Position numbers and translations under genes: made by a program. The notes below the pieces were generated by a model that worked only from the letters and a program-made list of their open reading frames with translations, made no database searches and was not told the DNA's origin. A stretch of 64,000 nucleotides of DNA from Enchytraeus crypticus (Eukaryota > Annelida > Clitellata > Enchytraeida > Enchytraeidae), in assembly GCA_905160935.1 (NCBI GenBank), contig CAJHZI010000710.1, positions 46,001 to 110,000 of the forward strand, written 5' to 3'. Positions 62,701-64,000 of this stretch are shown here, one piece after another. Within the stretch, counting starts at the first letter, position 1. Each line of letters starts with the position of its first letter.

Positions 62701-63605
62701 AATAAACAAGACAGACCTGGAGATAAACAGCAGCAGAATAATTCTATTATCAAGGCAATCAATTTCTCATAATTTTACCGTAGGGCATCATAATATTGAT
62801 ATAAGGTTAGATTTAGATTAAATTAGAAATAATTATATCGGATTAATCTTAGTGTTAAACACAAAATTTTTAATATCCCCTGCTATACTACATTCTCGAT
62901 GTATGGTACAATTTTAAGAATTTTTCAGAGCTAATTTATACTTTTCGAATGTGAATTTAATATATTTTATTTAATATCTTAGGTTAACTGCATCCCAATG
63001 TAATACTAAATTAATATAGAACGATACAGATATGAAAATGGTATTGTGTATTTTATTATTAATATATTATGTGAGGGGTTCAAATCCTGGGTTCGCGTCA
63101 CTGACAGCGCTTTCGAGTGATGAAACTGACGTTAACCTTAGCTTTTAATACTAGCATTACCTGTCATAGCTGAGTGTATGCACAGTGTTAATGATAAATC
63201 TCTAGGAGTCCAAGCACTGTTCAAGTCACCCATTAGCAGTCCTTCCATACTGCTCACTCCAAACCTCGTCCTGCTTCCGGCTGTCGTTTCCGGCAAGTCA
63301 GATTTCCAGATAAGTCGCTCCCTTATCGGTCTTGCTGTTGACGTAGAGTCAATTTCAAGGTTACTTCTTTCCTTTACTTCAAGCCGTGGCAGTGACGTTT
63401 TATTTTCATTTAAATGGGTCGTTGGGTTTCTGCTACCAATCCATTTCCCAACAGTAAATTCTCCGGATTTGTTTCTATTGATTGGGATGATAAGAGCGCT
63501 GTCTTTGGAATCGGGTTGTTGTGGTTTTACTGAAAATGTTGAGGTTGACATTAAGACATCATCATCATCATCGTAACGCTGGTAGTACTCTCTTTCTCTG
63601 AGTTC
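43408..63605 (-). CDS. NWD1/NWD2-like NACHT and WD40-repeat protein, 13 exons seen (5' end outside window)
   Basis: Large cytoplasmic STAND-type protein: N-terminal region, P-loop NTPase, WD40 propeller. Joining the 13 exons listed separately gives 6255 nt (2084 aa and stop), all GT-AG and phase-consistent. N-terminal motifs of the family are seen: TDTEVERSYLIEHVYPELKD, SLEVIDSQWGMRDSA, IAQKYGEPVLPL, LTSWYRLDENVDPPVYRLQD. The NTPase starts FSGRETELHTILRHIE (about residue 600). Its Walker A reads GTGPGCGLTSL, with Leu in place of the invariant Lys. A Walker B-like VVIFLDS follows. From about residue 1290 come WD40 repeats (DDHTDSITAIASIA, TTSLDDTMKVWCLTTGRVL, SESDCIRVWNLEKK, SVFDMVEKVGYVTVWNCRRG). 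The last 40 residues are very acidic. Whether it is closer to NWD1 or NWD2 is not decided here. Three tRNA genes lie in the intron 54764-56490. Confidence 0.88.
46878..47979. other. NWD-like gene intron with family F copy
   Basis: AT-rich to 47455, (CT)n at 47462-47518, then a reversed family F copy at 47519-47870 (GTGCACTGCCAAGTGGCAGG, TAGATCAACAAGTTAATCG, GGTGGTTTCCCGGTACCTTC, CTCAGCTCCTGCCATAGTCG). The rest is unrecognised. Confidence 0.75.
47980..48242 (-). CDS. NWD-like gene exon
   Basis: TLVCSLLLIEALHWPSYESI, SPASLCPTVRTLVGHRLSRT, EALVRRALGYLTAACVVI. The RALGYLT motif is conserved in the family. GC-rich compared with its surroundings. Phase 2 in, phase 1 out at TCGG/GTAGGT. Confidence 0.92.
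48399..48534 (-). repeat. SINE-A, near full-length
   Basis: AAAGCTGGTAAAGCTTAAGT to TTCGCCACTGGCTCCATCGA; reversed B box GGATTTGAACCCC. A damaged second fragment follows to about 48620. Confidence 0.92.
48890..49160 (+). pseudogene. LINE ORF2 C-terminal fragment
   Basis: RNKIVENTVVTVIIEGKRCK, GRQRMTFIKSLSKWMQLTET, WRNMTMTAQSWNRLGI-stop. The IEGKR.RGRQR..F..SL.KW pattern is a common LINE ORF2 end. Antisense to the host gene, inside an intron. Confidence 0.75.
49525..49668. repeat. GTAGGTATA-type repeat at an exon donor
   Basis: About 14 irregular copies of TAGGTAGGTATA ending exactly at the donor of exon 49669-49981. On the gene strand it reads ACTACCTATACCTACC. Confidence 0.88.
49669..49981 (-). 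CDS. NWD-like gene exon
   Basis: DNYDSKLLHWLPQALPSNVS, IIISSLQGDA, as in the LxWLP..LP..V.IV.S motif after Walker B of NACHT proteins. A helical stretch KSLRDLKRKMARTQRDLLLQ follows. The donor GTAACTACCT runs directly into a CTACCTATAC repeat. Confidence 0.92.
50145..51092. repeat. 15-bp minisatellite, about 62 copies (940 bp)
   Basis: GAACTATGGAGAAAA/GGAACTATGGAGAAA with subtype blocks. A higher-order repeat recurs at about 50430, 50580 and 50840 (the ATAGAGAAAGGACTATGG variant with a 1-bp shift). The MEKRTMEKG frames are artefacts. Confidence 0.98.
51187..51286 (-). CDS. NWD-like gene exon (Walker B)
   Basis: NINGLMNYFSRCLERSSGQK, PVVIFLDSIHKLS; VVIFLDS is the Walker B strand. Phase 0 in, phase 1 out at TCAG/GTAATA. 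Confidence 0.92.
51400..51600. repeat. About 54-bp minisatellite, 4 copies
   Basis: AATTTAATTTGATATATTAG, ATTCTATTGGTCTAAATACA, TT repeated. Confidence 0.93.
51601..52118. other. AT-rich intron sequence
   Basis: NWD-like gene intron. Nothing recognised. Confidence 0.5.
52120..53165 (-). mobile_element. Element C, longer copy
   Basis: On the minus strand it runs from CCCCGTGTTGTGTACGGG at 53165 to CCAACGTCAGAAAGGATATT, CGGTTGGTGAGAGCCTAGGC and (GAT)n at 52125. Both ends match 2885-3110. The middle (about 700 bp, TC-rich on the + strand) is absent from that copy. No long ORF; class unknown, with a LINE- or SINE-like 3' microsatellite end. Confidence 0.6.
53246..53393 (-). CDS. NWD-like gene exon
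   Basis: RQAVVLTRFIGLTPLSSDIL, SLLRNVCLQLECALRQS. Matches the VV.RF.G....S.....LL...C.QL segment that follows the P-loop in NACHT/WD proteins. This exon resolves the phase between its neighbours (2 in, 0 out). Confidence 0.9.
53412..53850. repeat. (GA)n-rich tract
   Basis: GAGAGA with GAGCTAAAGAGAG and AACTAGAGACAG units. On the gene strand it is a CT-rich tract starting 19 bp upstream of exon 53246-53393. Confidence 0.97.
53920..53965 (+). repeat. SINE-C 3' fragment
   Basis: GTGACGTCCCTGACATCATC, CTTGTGTAAGAAAATTTAC. Confidence 0.65.
54225..54500 (+). repeat. Family F, most complete copy
   Basis: GGAGCTGAGGATGGCAAGAG, GGGACCCACCTCACCATG, TTTTCCCCCAGGATTAAACG, AAGGGATTAACTTGTTGATC, CTTGAACCTGCCACTTGGCA. 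Not coding; a probable non-autonomous retroelement. Confidence 0.7.
54599..54763 (-). CDS. NWD-like gene exon with the P-loop
   Basis: SENFSGRETELHTILRHIER, then TLLLLGTGPGCGLTSLVATA. Position and flanks fit the NACHT Walker A (GxPGCGKT), but the codon at the Lys position is CTG. Enters after GATTTAG (phase 2), exits in phase 2 at AAAG/GTACGT. Confidence 0.88.
54838..55035 (-). pseudogene. LINE ORF2 C-terminal fragment
   Basis: LTAVNWKPTEGKRKRGRPRS, NISWEDAVKIADDRNEWRNV, TALCS-stop-type end. GKRKRGRP... and A.DR..WR are LINE tail signatures. 5'-truncated. Confidence 0.78.
55132..55204 (-). tRNA. tRNA-Val (anticodon AAC)
   Basis: Reverse complement of the 33110 tRNA, same 73 nt; followed on the minus strand by TTTT. 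In an NWD-like gene intron, on the same strand as the gene. Confidence 0.97.
55261..55401 (-). repeat. SINE-A, diverged
   Basis: AAAGCTGTTAAGCCCTTGTT, GATGAGCCCAGGATTTGAAT, CATCGCCACTGGCTCCAGCT. Confidence 0.88.
55565..55637 (-). tRNA. tRNA-Val (anticodon AAC)
   Basis: Same 73-nt sequence, followed by TTTTTTT. Its 3' end is the arm boundary. Confidence 0.97.
55843..55915 (-). tRNA. tRNA-Val (anticodon AAC)
   Basis: Same 73-nt sequence and same 3' flank (AAATGCTAGTATTTTTAATT) as the tRNA at 33839. Confidence 0.97.
56120..56450. repeat. 42-bp minisatellite (second arm)
   Basis: Reverse copies of the 33345-33645 unit, about eight units with slightly different order and number from the other arm. 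Confidence 0.9.
56491..56753 (-). CDS. NWD-like gene exon with an 11-residue duplication
   Basis: FGKEVQNHYSVEWLPEGIDP, IERMADDVMQTIMRHM. Then ELMNEDETRSC and ELMKEEETRSC in tandem (33 bp each), then ELIHLATEVYQH. Exits in phase 2 at AAATT/GTGAGT. The inverted duplication (right arm) starts 3 bp into the following intron. Confidence 0.9.
56810..56975. repeat. 20-bp minisatellite
   Basis: CATAAAACTCTTCCAATATGT, about eight copies. Confidence 0.95.
57000..57270. repeat. 27-bp minisatellite, about 10 copies
   Basis: TGAATCTATCAGGTTTAGAC, CTCAATG. 9 codons per unit; the open frames are artefacts. Confidence 0.96.
57345..57559 (-). CDS. NWD-like gene exon
   Basis: VAEKEFDDLFSEGDDSP, LWLRRDLDSALLELSQELCR, DYVDIEPLQQVLDDSAQHRL. 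Enters phase 1, exits phase 0 at CAACAT/GTGAGT. Confidence 0.9.
57560..58045. other. Intron with a LINE-Z end
   Basis: AT-rich. A LINE-Z tail (CATGGACCTGCCAGTAGGCA, GTGCACTAAGAGA) is at 58009-58045. Otherwise nothing recognised. Confidence 0.6.
58061..58218 (-). CDS. NWD-like gene exon
   Basis: RHYADIWSRAASERAATRSQ, then a helical region KLVRLLHDGAKEAQLDHAAF. Acceptor CTGGTTTCAG/CCGG; this acceptor edge is also the unit of the 33-bp tandem repeat upstream (58216-58620). Confidence 0.87.
58216..58620 (-). repeat. 33-bp repeats containing the exon 58218 acceptor edge
   Basis: On the + strand GGCTGAAACCAGTTTAGATC, AGCTTAAGAAACT. About five tandem units run from 58216 and about four more lie at 58493-58615. 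On the gene strand each is AAACTGGTTTCAG/CC, i.e. the pyrimidine tract, acceptor AG and first exon bases. Confidence 0.85.
58824..58925. repeat. Perfect 48-bp inverted repeat (6-nt spacer)
   Basis: Arms 58824-58871 and 58878-58925 are exact reverse complements (outer AATTATAATTGTGTAAAAGA, inner TTCTAGCATGCTGCCCCA), spacer CAGATC. A second, imperfect hairpin follows at 58951-59013 (CAGCTTGCTGAG / CTCAGCAAGCTG). Confidence 0.95.
59168..59461 (-). CDS. NWD-like gene exon
   Basis: YRKPSLGLQLIKISEQRIRR, a low-complexity linker, then LTSWYRLDENVDPPVYRLQD, a strongly conserved family motif (WY..DEN..PP.Y.L). Donor GTTAGT. Confidence 0.9.
59850..60098 (-). repeat. SINE-B, near full-length
   Basis: Minus strand: TTAATAGCGTAGGGGTAACG, TCGTGGGTTCGAATTCCAGC, GCGCTGATCTGAGAG, ATGTGGTATTAAAAGTGATA. 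Confidence 0.92.
60130..60350 (-). CDS. NWD-like gene exon
   Basis: SMIAQKYGEPVLPLTIPRHD, FHAIRDALEG, then a polar linker rich in Arg/Ser/Gln. The start matches the G.KYG...P motif after the previous exon in the family. Exits in phase 2 at CCAG/GTTATT. Confidence 0.9.
60430..60548 (+). repeat. SINE-A, near full-length
   Basis: GGCTGGAGCCAGTGGCGATG, TCGGTAAGATACTCGACCGC, GGGGTTCAAATCCTGGC, GAGGAAACTGACGTTAACAT. Best consensus-like copy. Confidence 0.94.
60549..61735. other. Intron, AT-rich
   Basis: Contains an irregular TAACTTACNTTGTAACTTA, GACATTTC repeat at 61030-61230. No gene recognised. Confidence 0.6.
61793..61945 (+). mobile_element. LINE-X, 5'-truncated 3' end
   Basis: CATGACTTTGCAAAGATTTA through GACCTCGAGTAGCCGGGCGG to CCCCAGGTTCTTTACACCGG, GG. 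Nearly identical to 26420-26560. Flanked by (ATT)n and (TAA)n. Confidence 0.95.
61950..62100 (-). repeat. SINE-C copy
   Basis: AAAGGTTTAACGTCCGTTTC, GGGATGATGTCAGGGACGTC, ACAGATCAATTCACCCAG, ATGTGTTGAGAAG. Tail faces the LINE-X end. Confidence 0.82.
62123..62322 (-). CDS. NWD-like gene exon (N-terminal domain)
   Basis: TEVERSYLIEHVYPELKDWA, then SLEVIDSQWGMRDSALD and NLFVI. This is the VYP.L...G...VIDLYWG region of NWD/TEP1-type proteins. Donor GTAAGT. Confidence 0.92.
62450..62600 (-). repeat. SINE-C copy
   Basis: AATAATAAAGTTTTAACGTC, ACAAGGATGATGTCAGTGAA, CAAATCGATTCACCCCACAC, ATGTGCTGAAGAGAAAG. Confidence 0.85.
62601..63066. other. AT-rich intron sequence
   Basis: Nothing recognised. 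Confidence 0.5.
63067..63146 (+). repeat. SINE-A, 5'-truncated
   Basis: TATGTGAGGGGTTCAAATCC, TGGGTTCGCGTCACTGACAG, GAAACTGACGTTAACCTTAG. It ends 15 bp before the exon 63161 donor edge. Confidence 0.9.
63161..63605 (-). CDS. NWD-like gene, first visible exon
   Basis: After TATCTACAG, phase 0: ELREREYYQRYDDDDDVLM..., a charged, probably disordered segment, then SLTLCIHSAMT before the donor GTAATG (phase 1). The last residues join the conserved DTEVERSYLIE. Earlier exons are beyond or near the window end. Confidence 0.8.
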
Positions 63606-63944
63606 CTGTAGATATAAACAATATATTATTAAAATAAATAATAAATAGTTAATTAATTTCTTAAGTAAAGCATTTATTTAAAAAAGCAATAAAGCTGTAC
63701 ATAAATGTAAGAGATTAACTCCTAGCATCACATTATTCTTATTACATCGAAATAAACTCTATTGCCGGTGTCTTAAAGCTTGAAGAATTAAATCTAAAAC
63801 ATTTATTACAGAAATAGGTTGCAGTTTTTATTTAAAATTATTATTATTGTTTATTTAAACAGTGCCATAAAATTTTGTAAATGAAACTATTGAGATATGT
63901 CTTGCAACATCTTCTCTAATGATAGTATAATCAGTGGTCTTCCA
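63606..63944. other. No exon recognised
   Basis: Upstream of the first visible NWD-like exon. AT-rich; no start exon or promoter can be supported. Confidence 0.5.
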
Positions 63945-64000
63945 TTTGCTGGAGACAGTGGCGATGTCGGCAAGACACTTGACCGCGGATCAGTATGTGC
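63945..64000 (+). repeat. SINE-A, cut by the window end
   Basis: TTGCTGGAGACAGTGGCGAT, GTCGGCAAGACACTTGACCG, CGGATCAGTATGTGC to the last base. Confidence 0.9.

Overview
This is animal nuclear DNA: spliced genes with GT-AG introns, Pol III tRNA genes, SINEs, LINE fragments and very abundant micro- and minisatellites. No bacterial feature is present. Two multi-exon genes can be rebuilt by phase-consistent splicing. The first is a Pax6 orthologue on the + strand (3344-23018, 10 coding exons, 1470 nt, 489 aa) with paired domain, homeodomain and the conserved C-terminus SQYWPRLQ. The second is an NWD1/NWD2-type NACHT/WD40-repeat gene on the - strand (43408-63605, 13 exons, 6255 nt, 2084 aa seen), whose 5' end lies beyond the window. 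The Pax6 C-terminus and intron positions point to a bilaterian, probably a spiralian or another non-arthropod invertebrate; the species cannot be named from the sequence.

Layout. 0-23 kb: Pax6, with introns packed with minisatellites, SINEs and LINE 3' ends. 23.2-26.6 kb: an apparently full-length non-LTR retrotransposon ORF (reverse transcriptase plus a C-terminal restriction-like endonuclease) set in a TAA microsatellite just 3' of Pax6. 26.6-43.4 kb: a gene-poor stretch of SINEs, minisatellites and CT/GA tracts, holding three tRNA-Val(AAC) genes (33.1-34.2 kb). 43.4-63.6 kb: the NWD-like gene, whose intron at 54.8-56.5 kb holds three more tRNA-Val(AAC) genes. Two of these lie in an inverted copy of the 33.3-34.2 kb segment.

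Repeat families named here: SINE-A (tRNA-like, box B GGTTCAAATCC), SINE-B (box B GGTTCGAATCC), SINE-C (tail in TTA repeats), SINE-D (one copy), LINE-X (the 23-26 kb element and two 3' ends), LINE-Y (RT tail WNSLP-type), LINE-Z (GRGRPRL tail, GA-rich end), family F (about 280 bp, same GTGCACTG..(GA)n end as LINE-Z) and element C.

The most unusual observation is that several tandem repeats are built from exon edges. The unit contains the real splice acceptor or donor plus a few exon bases, repeated into the intron. This is seen at five edges of Pax6 (both ends of the paired-domain exon, both ends of the first homeodomain exon, and the donor after the homeodomain) and at one acceptor of the NWD-like gene. 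At the paired-domain acceptor the 51-bp copies are in frame, so alternative acceptor use would add 17 or 34 residues. Other points of interest are the placement of all three LINE-X 3' ends against SINE TAA tails, a lysine-less Walker A motif in the NWD-like protein, and a perfect 48-bp inverted repeat.
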